A stretch of DNA of 64,000 bases from NCBI GenBank assembly GCA_037178855.1, contig JASJZC010000002.1, positions 6,956,501 to 7,020,500 on the forward strand. Direction: 5' to 3'. Shown piece after piece: positions 46,163-57,100 of this stretch. Source of the DNA: Oscheius sp. JU75. Lineage: Eukaryota > Nematoda > Chromadorea > Rhabditida > Rhabditidae. The stretch's first letter is position 1. Every line of letters begins with the position of its first letter. The notes beneath the pieces are model-generated. The model saw nothing but the letters and a program-made list of their open reading frames with translations, searched no databases and was not told the origin of the DNA. A program made the position numbers and the translations under genes.

Positions 46163-48567
46163 ATGCATGCTATTTGGACGGGAAGGCAACTTGAGGAGAA
46201 GGACCAAAACAAAGGTAAGTAGAGATGAGTGACAAAATTGAACCCCAACGATTTAGAGATTCGTAAGCAGTCGAAGGAGGCAGCTGTCAGCTACAGCCGT
46301 GGTTTTTTCAAGAAGTTCTCTTCTTCTATCGATTCGCCTGAGGGAAGAAAGCGAGCGATGGAAATAGAGTACGAGAACCTTTGCAAACACTGTTCCGCCT
46401 TGAAAACTTTCGTCCCACAGTCCGGAACGTTCTCTTCGGAAGAGGTACGCTAGTTTAATCTGAACTTAAACGTGACAAATAGGCATAGTCAGTGAGGGTC
46501 TATTTGGGGATAATTCTATGGGTTTCCAGGAAGCTCAATACCAACAATGGAGAAAACTACACGTTCTACCGAAGAAGAGAAAAGACTACGGGCTATCCGA
46601 ACAGTACATTCCTCTTATGCGTCTGGCTGTTCAACAGGATGATCAAAGGAATGCCGAACTCTATTGTCTTCGCCTGGTCAAAAACTACAAACTCAATCTT
46701 AAAGAGAAGGTGCCTGAAGATAAACTGAAGATCATGAGAGAAAAAGAGTACAACCATTTTCGTGTGCATGCTGCCGGGATGAAAGCATCAGCTCAACAGT
46801 CAGAAAAAGTTTCTACTGCTAAAGACAAGGTAAGGGTTTGCAATAGAAAAACTATGTACTGGTTCAGGAAAGATTTCAAGTACGGGAGGATCTTAAGCCT
46901 CTGCCTGAAAACAGAAACGACAAGATTTTTGACAGTTACATTCCTCTGGCATATTTGGTGGCTGAGCTGAAGCATCAAAGGGATGTTAGAAGACCAGGCT
47001 ACGAGAAAGACAAAATGTCACTTGACAATATGCATAAGGTGGTTCTTACTACTGTCCTCGTCACTGTTACTTTCTACTTCGTCAGCTTGAAATAATTTCA
47101 GATGCTGGAAGAAGTTTACAAGCTTGAGCTTCCCGGGCTCATCAACGCTCATCAGAAAGAAATAGCTCCCAATGCCGAGCTCGACCACCGCAAATGTAAA
47201 CACAAGTCATTTAAAGCATTTTCCATTTTCAGTCTTGCCTCCATTCAAGAATGTTATGAACAAAGACGAGCCGCACATCGCTGATTGGATAAAGGCCATC
47301 GCCGAAGATGTTGAGAAAGAACTACCAGCAAAGATACGAGCTAGAGAGTCAAAGACCGGGAAGACGCTTACTCAAAAGCAAATTGATAAAATGATATCAA
47401 GTTCCAAAGCATTACTTTTGTCGCGAAAAAGAGACGAAATGTGTCGCTGTTCTTACGACGTGGTAAGTGATACATGATGCCATTCGAACTGTACATTCAG
47501 TTTTACGAGCATGGAAGGCAAGTACGGGAACACATAAAATCAATTGAAGCCTCGTATCCTCCAGCGAAGCGTCAACGAGTGGAGTTGCCTGTTGAAGAAG
47601 AAACGGACGTAGAGTACGAAACTGTGAGTTGGTTGTACTATGTAACAGTCCGGTTGACTGAGGCAAAATGACTGTGTTGTGGGGTCCCTTCTCCCAGGCA
47701 CTAGGTGGAAGACCTACTGCTCGTGTGCTGACAAGTATGTGAGAGACAGCGAGACAGAGGACGAGAGTTCACTTCAAAGTTCAGAGAGTCAGTTTTCAGC
47801 CCAATCTTCAAAGATTCAACACAAAGATAGTAAACCAGGACAGGTGTCCGGATATACTAGAAGGTCGGTACATTTGGTTTCTGCTAATAAATAAATTTAT
47901 AGCTCTTGAGAAGAAGTTAATGGACAATAAGTTGCCTCTTACCTACGATTTGCTTAGTAATATCCTGAACAAGGATGTTCATCGTCTCTTGGAATACTTT
48001 GTTATGGATCTCAACTTTACTGTTAATGCCGCTGTCCAAGGTTAGCTCTCTGTTTATCTCTTCTATCGACAAAATCCTTCAGAACTCACCGGGGCAGCCA
48101 TTAATGCACCTCCCGTCAATTCTCAAGACACGTGTGTCATACTCAGCGCCCTGAAGGACCCCGACTTTGTGATACATCATATCTTCGATCCTCTGGATAT
48201 TATGAGAAGAAGCTCTAGTGCTTCTGGATATGCTATATTGCAAGCAGATCCAGAAGAGCCTGGCAGTGGAAATGACTATGGGAATGCGACGGTAGGCTTT
48301 TGTTATTTTATCGCATTACGATATGAATCATTTGTATGTTATGAGACGGCACATGCAAAAACTTTTCAGACTCTTCAAGAAACTTCAATTGTGACTAACC
48401 ACTGCTTGCAAGAGGAGGATGTCAATGATGAAGTCTCGGGCAATCCGTCTCAGTGGGCACTAACTGATGCTGAGGTACAGGAACATATTGTGAACAAAAC
48501 CTCTCTTAGCCCCCCTTCTGTCAATCTGTTTCTTTATTTTGATGACGAACTTTGTTGCGAACAATAA
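46163..48567 (+). CDS. Large charged nuclear-type protein, unrecognised
   Basis: Exons 46163-46214, 46257-46444, 46530-46829, 46868-47038, 47102 onward and several more keep frame to a TAA at 48567, apart from one uncertain junction near 47730-47830. It is roughly 580 residues. The first part is rich in Lys, Glu and Tyr (YQQWRKLHVLPKKRKDYGLS, EKVPEDKLKIMREKEYNHF), with repeated SEQYIPLMRL / DSYIPLAYLV motifs, which hint at an internal duplication. The middle is basic and helical (IAEDVEKELPAKIRARESK, TLTQKQIDKMISSSKALL). The end is acidic (LQADPEEPGSGNDYG, NPSQWALTDAEVQEHIVN). Introns of 38-42 nt are typical. There is no catalytic or DNA-binding motif I can name; a chromatin or RNA-associated role would be a guess. 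Confidence 0.6.
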
Positions 48568-48839
48568 AATATTGACTGATTATATGACTCTCTTAATCCA
48601 CCTTCTGTCGGTCTGCTCTCTTATTTTATTGACAAATCTTATTACAAACAAAAGTATCCACAAAATTATCACACCCTTGTTCCTCGCCAGTATTTCAACT
48701 CACCGACATATTATTTTCAGTAAACCTCGGTATTTACAAAGACGTTTTATTGAGTGGAGATAAAGAGATAGTAATCCGTATATAAGTAAACGTATAGAAA
48801 CAGTCCTTCTCTTCCTAATATATTCAGATTGTGACACTC

Positions 48840-49690
48840 AAAAGATAAAACAATTGGCGAACAGTCTTCGAGCTCTGCGAAGAGCAGCTTCGAGGAAGAA
48901 GGGCGGCGGCAAGGAGTCGATAGGAGAGACGCTTTCCAAGCAAGAAGGCCAACGTGGGAAGTGCGACCAAAGAGATTGTCAAGTACGTTTGAACAAATCG
49001 TAATCGGTCGAGACAAAGCCTCGGCGTTGTTCAGAGAAGCCCGACGAGGCATCCTATGGTCGGCTCGTCAATCACATCAAGCCCTCAAAGAACGAGGACA
49101 AAAAGTTCGACGAGGTCGTGACGATGCTCTCCAACATGTTTGATGCTCCCGCGTTGATCTACACTCGTCGTTACCATTGGTTTCGCCAGCAATTGAACAA
49201 AATAACGACCGAGACGGAGCATGAGGATGCAGCCAAGTTCTACGATTCCATGTATGGGATTGATCTGGAAGGTCTCATGGTGCTACCATTCTCGATGGGA
49301 ATGGCGGGTAAGGAAGATCAGGTCTTCCTCCCGCATCTTCTGGCTTTTGCGGATCGGTCACCGACCGACACAAACGAAGTCAAGCTGAAAGACTTTGTCC
49401 AAGAGATTGCGAAACTGCGTTAACGAGGTCATGGGTAGCCAGCGTCCCATTCAGACAATTTTCCTGAAAAGGTATCAGATGGTTTTCCCAGCGGGGCTTG
49501 GACAGCGCACGATGGAAAAGGCTGAACAGCGATTGGGGTACAACATGCGACCGAAGTACTGCCTACCTCATCCGGTACCTTACACTGCGCGAGAGGCAGT
49601 AGGAAAGAAGCTTCAGCGTCTCCAGTATCTGGAAGTGATTGAGCCTCTCAAGCACAGTAGAATAGAGCCATTTGGTCGAGAGAGACTTGA
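48840..49690 (+). pseudogene. Decayed LTR-retrotransposon gag/pol fragment
   Basis: 49050-49425 encodes a gag-like stretch (KKFDEVVTMLSNMFDAP, YTRRYHWFRQQLNKI). A second, shifted frame at 49472-49665 encodes a segment like the region just before the Gypsy/Ty3 reverse transcriptase palm (RPKYCLPHPVPYTAREAVGK, LQRLQYLEVIEPLKHS). Frames are broken and the rest of pol is missing. The fragment stops exactly where copy B of the 440-nt duplication begins (about 49665-49690). It is an inactive remnant. Confidence 0.65.
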
Positions 49691-50130
49691 GGCAGAAGAC
49701 TGTTCAGCTTGGAGAGCGCCTGACTGACCACGGACAGGACGGCGGATCTCTTCTCTTTTGCAGCAGTTCAGCTACTCCAGTCTTCTCCAAAAGCTCCTCC
49801 AATTTCTACCCGTCTTCCACATTGCGCTTCTTCTTGGTCGTGGTCGGCTTGGCCCTGGGAATGCTCTTTTGGAGAAGCCGCCCGGGGATTCTTAAGCTTA
49901 TCATTCCAGGTACTCGTAGACGTAGGCCAGAATCTCCAGGTAGTGCTTGACGTCATGGGCCAGCATGCTCGTGTTGTACATCTTCAAGAAGTACTGATAG
50001 GCCATCATTTTGCCTAAGTGGTCGAGTAAGCTCCATTCATTCGGGTTGAGAGCATAGGGACGCAGCTAGATGGTGTTGTACGGAATGGAGATGGGTTGCA
50101 GATGAAGGGGCACGCCGGTTGTCAGTGGGT
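49690..50130. repeat. Duplicated segment, copy B
   Basis: Near-identical to 44389-44829, same orientation. It directly follows the retroelement remnant and lacks the signal-peptide exon present beside copy A, so the minus-strand ORF here is a truncated copy. Confidence 0.8.
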
Positions 50131-50436
50131 TGTTGAAAAATAGCTTTAATAGTTTTTGATTCAACATTGCAAGCATGTAAAAAAACGTTTCGAAAAGAAA
50201 AAAAGGACTTTTTGGAAAGTCAGAAAGATTGGAACTGTGATTGCAGGATGAAGACAGAGGAACAGGCAGATAGAGGAACAGAGAGACAGAGAGATGGAGC
50301 CAGGTAATCATTTCCAGTTATTAAGGGTTCTCATTAGCTGTCGCTTTATGGAAACTACTACCAGCTGGCGCCCGATCCAAACGCGTGTTCCACGTCTCCC
50401 GGGCAACGGGGGCCACAAGCTTCCCGGCAATTTCCG

Positions 50437-53400
50437 ATGTCCCTTTTCGGTCAAATTGCCTCGCTTGAGGACATCGTCAAACGTTTACCGCAATTGCAGA
50501 TCCAGGTTTGTTTTCCCTTACACTTTTACATATTTTTTGTTCAGGTCGAAAAGCTAGAAGAGGAAGAGAGCTCCCTGGAAAGAGGCGGCACCCGGGGCAG
50601 TTTTAACAGACGGTACCAGGACCTTGCTAAACTGGTATGATTCCTTGAACAATGGTAAAACTGAATGATTAGGTGAAAGAACAGCGTCAGAAGTTGGATC
50701 AGACTAGGGGAGGAAACGAATCGACCAGAGCAGCTGCTACAATCAGTCTCAACGATTTGCAGGTGCAGTTACTGATTGAATACTACACATTTCTATGAGT
50801 ACAAACACCAGCTGCCGACGGCAGCTTCGCAGTTTAGCCCATATAGTTAGCCTTAGCTTTGTTAGAAAACGTTGGTAAAAGGGGGCTTCGTCGCTTTCCT
50901 ACTAATAGAAGTTGCCCCCACAGTTGACTCGTCCACTTGTCGCCTGACATGAAAGGACTTGTCAACTTTTTTGGGTATTAGTGTTGACAGGCAGTTATGT
51001 GGACATCATGACGGACGGACAGACATCGGTGCACTTTAATAAAGAAAGTTGTTGTCCAGTTGCGATCTCTGTCCCTCTGTCTTTCAGTCTTTCTCGCTCT
51101 CTTCCTGACTCTTAACATCTTCCAGAGACGCCTCTACATCATGGCTCCAGACAAGACCAGTACCTCAAGATCATCGGCAGCCTCTGCAGATCTATCCAGT
51201 CAACAGGAAGCAGGGTCTAGGTTAGTTAGAGCTCAAGCTACATATTTGCTGTCCAGTTCATCCTCCAAAACACCCAAACTTGGATCTACAAGGAGACCTT
51301 CAATGTACGACAACTATTCCTCTTCTTCTGACGATGAAGATCGGAAAGATGACAAAGTCTTACCAGCTGTGACCGAAGCCGATGAATCTGGGAGTGGTTC
51401 TCCTCCTACACCAGCTCCTAGAAAAACTGAATCGAAGGTTTTGTACTTCTTTAGTTCAAGCAACCCATTTGTAGGCTGCTGTAAACAGCCATCCCCCTCA
51501 AACAGTGCTTGCCCAGCCGAAAACGTCTTCAATCGACGACGAGTCACCTATTCCTCGAGTAGACCATTCTAAAAGTTGTACAGTCTTTGTTTAGCTACCT
51601 CGATCTAATAGTCCTGGAGTAGTCGATGGGAATAAGTTCATCGTCTTGGCTGATATGGACGCTGTGGAAGACGGAGACTTGAGCATTAGGAAGGGACAGA
51701 TCTTGACCATTACAATGACTAGGTGAGACAGAGAGACAGAGAGATAGAGAGACAGCGTCAGTAAACCAAAAATCGTATCGTCTACTCTAGAGCCGACGGT
51801 TGGTGGAAAGCTTTGAACCAGTACGGAGAAGAAGGAATGGTACCAAAGACCTACTTAACCCATGTCATGACAGAAGAACTACGAGTATCCGAACCAAAGG
51901 GGCCTACTGAGCAACGACGGAAGCCAACAGTTCAGAGAGAACAGAAGCCTCAACAGCCTGCTAGACGAGCCGATGCTGAAGACAGACAGCTGGAAGCAGA
52001 ACGCCGAGAGATTGAAGAGAAACGCAGAGAACTGGATGAGGTCAAGAGGAAGCTAGAGACTGACAAACGAAGTCAGCAAAGGGAACTTCTTCGCCAGCTG
52101 GAAGAGGAAAAGGAGAGGATCAAGGAAGAACACATGCAGGTCCTGTTAGCTCAGAGGAAGGGACAGATCGAAGAGTCCAGCCGGCCAAGACCAGTGCCGA
52201 GACAGCCACTGCCTCTGAAAGTCCCGGTCACCTGTCTGGGAGATGCACTGAGATCGGACTCTCACTTGACCTACCAGTGTCACTTGACTCCCAGACTCAG
52301 TCATTCGAATCTTGCCTTCCACGATCTCTTCTGGAACTTTGAGGATGACAAGGTATGCCACCTAAAAACCGTTAGGAAACAGTTTTAGCTTCGAAAAAGA
52401 AGAGTCACAGTCTGTAGAATTGTTCGCCTAGTGCGATTGGAATCAATGCCGAATGTTGAGTTTGGACTGATCCGAGTGGCTCTATATGACCAGAGCAAGA
52501 AGACTGGAAGACAAATTGTGAGTTGAACCGTTCAACTGACTATTGGAACTCTTCAGGTCAGTAATGTTCACACGATAAGAGCCACAGTGAAGAATGGAAC
52601 ATGGAGCTTCGGAACAAGGGTAGGTGCCTCTCTGTTTCTCTGTTTCTTACCTATCTCTTTCAGACAGACACTGTCTCATCTGGAATTGACCTCGGTGACT
52701 TCATACTCCGTTCAAACTATAGAATGGTCGACGTTGTCATGCTAATCGAAGCTTCGATAGTCGAGCAATATCAGGTACCCCCAGGCTATTCCCATACCTC
52801 TCTGTTCAGGGTGGCTTCCGAGAAAAGTCAGTCGGCATCGTCAAGGTACCCATCATGGGCAACAATGGTGAAAGTTGCCTCATTAACAAGACCTATTCTG
52901 ACAGTCTCACGGACGAAAACGTCTTTCAAAAAGGAACAGACGTCAAAAAGATCAATGGAAAGATCTATTTCAAGGTTTTGGCCCTTTCAAATGACATGAT
53001 TCCCCATGTGGAGTAAGTTATCAAACGGTTTAGACTGACAGGAGACTTTTAGTTCAATGCCAGATGTCCTCATCTTCAATCCTATGTTCCTCAAACAGAT
53101 CTATTTCTACAGAAGAAGAGCAGGGTCTGTGCTGATCAGAGACAGAGACAATCCAATGAACGCGGGTGAGTAGACATTTTGAACCTGACTGTTCTTTAGA
53201 AATGGTATCTGACCCGCTCCTTGCTGTCTTCCCGGCAATAGCCGACCAACCAGATCTCATGGATCTGCTCCGTACTATGTGGACATCGAAGATCAAGGGA
53301 CAAAAGACTGTAAGAGACAGCGACAGTGACTGAACCTAACAAAATGTTTCAGAGATCCGAGACAGAACAAGCCATGGACTTCTTTCAAGTCTTCATGAAC

Positions 53401-53613
53401 ACTGTCTTCTGCATTCACAAAACCGCCATTATGCCAGACTACTGTATTTGGGACAAGAACGGACTCCAAGAGAGACAGAAGATCTTCATGAAATGTGTGG
53501 AAATCCTACGAGAGTACAAGACCTCTTCAAGATTCCTCTTGACCATTGCCAGCCAACCTATCAACATATACGATTACTCTTTCGACCTCTTAGGCCCCCA
53601 CGCCCTCGATTAA
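50437..53613 (+). CDS. nphp-1: Nephrocystin-1-like ciliary transition-zone protein
   Basis: NPHP1 acts with NPHP4 at the base of cilia, which in nematodes are found on sensory neurons. First exons: 50437-50505, 50545-50634, 50673-50762, then about 51125 onward, to TAA at 53613. Order: N-terminal coiled coil ([32 protein letters not shown]), a Ser-rich acidic linker ([13 protein letters not shown]), an SH3 domain ([39 protein letters not shown]), a Glu/Arg-rich coiled coil ([19 protein letters not shown]), then a long C-terminal nephrocystin homology region ([34 protein letters not shown]). This architecture is specific to NPHP1. The start could lie farther 5', since the frame is open to about 50338. 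The stop is 32 nt from that of the convergent ACBP gene. Confidence 0.82.
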
Positions 53614-53645
53614 TGCTCACGTTTTACTGCCCAATACACGATCAC

Positions 53646-54171
53646 TTAGTAGTCCACGCTCCAGACTTGACTGTTCCACTTGCAGCGAAAGATGCCTCTC
53701 TTGTACTTGCGGATCATCTCCTCGGCGTACTTGACGTATTCGGATCGTGACTTGTCGACACTCTTGCCCTTCTGTGTCGTCCAGGCTTCAAATTTCTTCT
53801 GCTCGAAGGGCTCCTGAGGTTTCGCTTAAAATGTGATTCACATGCGAGGGAAAAGGAAAGTTACGGTAGATTTCACTTGGAGGGATATCACCATGAACTG
53901 ACTGCTTGTAGAGTCCGTACATGACTAGCTTCTCCCTCTCGGACGGCTCCGATTTCAGACGACGCATTTCTTCGGCGGCTACTTCGAAGCACATACCATC
54001 CCATTTCTGTAACGACTGCTAAATAGAGAGGCAGCGAGACAGTGATACAGAGAGACAGAGAGTAAGGGAGAGAGAATGAAAGAGAGACAGAGATAGAGAG
54101 ATACTAAGAGAAAGGGAGAAACAGAGAAATAGATAAACAGAACTTACCATTTCCAGCTCACTGAGAGGCAT
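53646..54171 (-). CDS. Acyl-CoA-binding protein
   Basis: Binds and carries long-chain acyl-CoA in the cytosol. Three exons (54148-54171, 53865-54006, 53646-53824) give exactly 114 aa. Introns are 141 and 40 nt; the 40-nt one ends at TTTTAAG (53825-53864), chosen because it restores frame and the P-rich loop. Family features: [58 protein letters not shown] and [13 protein letters not shown], with the YKQ..GD and KFEAW residues that contact CoA. A C-terminal extension of about 20 residues ([16 protein letters not shown]) is beyond the usual 86-residue core. It converges on NPHP1. Confidence 0.92.
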
Positions 54172-57100
54172 CCTTCCTTGAAGACAGATCAGTCCCTATG
54201 GCTGCCAATAAAGCTCTTTCTGTATGTCCATCCGCCGCTTCGAAATTACCCCCAATTTTGCCTGGTTGACTATTCCCATCCTCTGCCCGCAAAAACAATG
54301 TCGCCCTTGTCGGACAGGTGTTTTATATGCTCGTCGATTCCCTCGAGCATAAATGACATCTGACCGGACTACAACTAGCGAGAGATCGCGTTCCGGAGAC
54401 AGGTGTTCCGCAGGACAAGGGAACAGAGGTTTGTTGCCGGACTACATACAGCTTTGGAATTGCGCAAAGATGGGTACAGAGAGGTTGATGCAAGAGAGAA
54501 CAATCTGGAGAGGATCAGTTGTCACGCGATGGACATCTGTAGATTTGAATCTGTCTTTCTGCCTCTCTTTCTTTCTGTGTCTTTGTCTCTGAGTCTCTCT
54601 GTCTCTCTGTCACTCTGTCTCTATGTTTCTATGTTTCTCTGTTTCTCTGTTTCTCTGTTTCTCTGTTTCTCTGTCTCTCTGTCTCTCTTTCTTTCTGTGT
54701 CTCTTTCTCTGAGCCTCTCTGTGACTCTGTCTCTATGTCCCTATCCTTCTCTGTCTCTCTTTATATCTGTTTCTCAATCACCATTTCTTCTCCCTCTTGT
54801 GTTTCCTCGTCCACGAATAATTCTGATTACCCAACAAGGCAGTGATTGTTTCCCGTGGCAATCAGCCTCATCCCCAACCCCTATCATTAGACAAGACCAA
54901 ATTACCACCTCGACTGACCAGAGTCTCGTTACCCGTATTAGCCTAAGAGACTGTCAATTACTTCAATCTCTCATCCTGTCAGCCGGTATCTTTTCACGCT
55001 TTTTGCGTCTCCCTTTTCAGGAGGATTTCACCAGGATGAGGGGACCATCTGCTGGCAAGCGCAATAAGCAAGATGATCGTGTCTATCAGGCGAATTAATA
55101 ACACTATGAGGGTCTCGAATCTAATCAGAGGATGTGGGTTGCACGGTAGTCCGAAATTGGACATACTCATACCCCCGAGATGACCCATGTCGGGCAAGCC
55201 ATTGAAACGAGACCCCAGGCTCATAATCGAGAGTGACCTCGACTCGTTTCGCATAATTTACAGCCCTCAATAAGTCATTAGCATGAGTCTCGATGAGTCC
55301 CTCCGGTCTTCGGAAATCTACCTGTATGTCCTCGGCACCTAATGGTTTCTGTTACTGAGAGCGTCCTTCGGCACCTTTTAGGATCCCCATATTTCCGGTC
55401 GACCGTATACTCGACCCATTATTCATAATTTGGAGTGTGAGCCGGCCATGCGGTACCTTTGTAGAGGGATCCGAGAGCGCGGTGGGATGGCCACATTGTA
55501 AAACACACCTGTGACGGTAGTCGGGGTCATAAAATGTAATTAGAAGATGATAAAGGGAGCAGAGGATGGTGGGTATTGTTTGAATATCTGGCTTTTTAAC
55601 GACAGAAGACCGTTAACTTCTGCCTTAGAGTCCCGAAGATTCGTAGCACTTATTATCAACTGGAACTTCTGTGACAGGCGAAAGCAGAAATTCTGAAACT
55701 TTCTGTAAAGTTGGTAGAACACAGCTCTTGTCAGAATTTCATTTTTCTCTTGTATGAGTCGAATCAAGGAAGAAGGTCCTACGAGGTTGCCTACTGACAA
55801 CAGATAAAGATCTGAGCAACTTCGGGAGCTGTCTTGAAGAGATCATACTGGTCCACGGTCATCTATCCGTTGGTACTTTTGTCAGAATTTGGGTAGACAG
55901 TTCTGTTTCGTCAGGGGTTCTTCCGATTCTTGCGTGTGTGGAAATCCTACGAGAGTACAAGACCATAACCGACACTATTCAGGAAAGATGCGTAGCAGAC
56001 CTATTTGTGACTGTATTGTCTGTTTCCAACGACTAGCAGGCGGGGCTTCCATGCTCGACCCATGTTACTGTAACTTCGTATCGGGTGGCTCAATCGAAAT
56101 CCCTTAAAAATTGGCTGACTGCCGTTCTTCGTTCGAAATGGACTGAATCTATCCCAATCGGATTGGCTCAACTTAGCTGATGTGAATCTATACAAACTTC
56201 GGATTCTTTCTCCAGCCTAGTTTCCGGTCAAGATCGTTCGTAATACTACGAAGCATTAAACTATATGGGTAACTCTCATAAACGCCCCTCGAAATCGCTT
56301 TGATGATGCGCAACTGCAGCTGTGGTCCATTGTTCTCCTAAACTCATCCACAAGTTGTTGTGACGGATTGTTCTCGAGTTGCTGTCACATTGATGGAACA
56401 TCTTATTAGAGCCATCATTACACACCCCATTTGTACAACTGCTGCTGTGTTCTCTGCTGCGCAATGTGCCTCGAGATAAGAAATCCTTTCGGCCCCTAAT
56501 TAAAGAACACATAGGAGCAGAAGATGGCTATCTCTGTCCAGCTGAATAAGAACTGGCCAATCTAATTAGCCATGGCCAGCAGGGGCCACGGGCCGAAATA
56601 CATAAAAGAGTAGGTCCTAGTAATAGTTTAGGACAAGCTCCCTTACCGCAAGTATCGAGGTCAACGGTCGGCGCCACGAGTCTCTCTGTCCGGAGCCGGG
56701 CTAACAACTGGCCATTAAACACGGCTCATAAAAGGGATTCACATTTCCGGACACGCGTCGGTCACATACCGAGGGAGATAGTCTCATTCACAGGTAGAGG
56801 CGGTGTGGAATAAGACACCAGGAATGGGATAGCACGCCAATTTTGGAGGAGAGAAAAGGGAACGCCGACGGCAGCGCGACGGGGATTAGCTCATTATTAA
56901 TTAGAAATTGTTGGCTCTAGGTGGACTCTTGAGCCGCTTATTGGCTAGTCTTTACAGGGTAAACAAAGATTAGAATGGAGGAGTAGGTTTGGTAAAATGT
57001 ATGGGGACAGAGTGACAGAGAGACACAGAGCCAGAGAGACAGAGCGGTAAAGAGACAAAGAGATAGAAAGACAGAAAAACAGAGACATTCACAATTCCAA

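Noticed and set aside
44389-50130. The two 440-nt copies as LTRs of one retrotransposon
   Set aside because: The intervening DNA holds an intron-bearing gene, the pol fragment sits only beside copy B, and the copies contain spliced-protein-like sequence rather than LTR ends.
54403-55098. 231-codon plus-strand ORF
   Set aside because: Mostly a CTCTGT low-complexity tract; no domain, no splice support.
54994-55254. Minus-strand ORF with a hydrophobic stretch (FETLIVLLIRLIDTIILLIA)
   Set aside because: The stretch looks like a membrane helix, but there is no signal, splice or neighbour support; kept only as a possibility.
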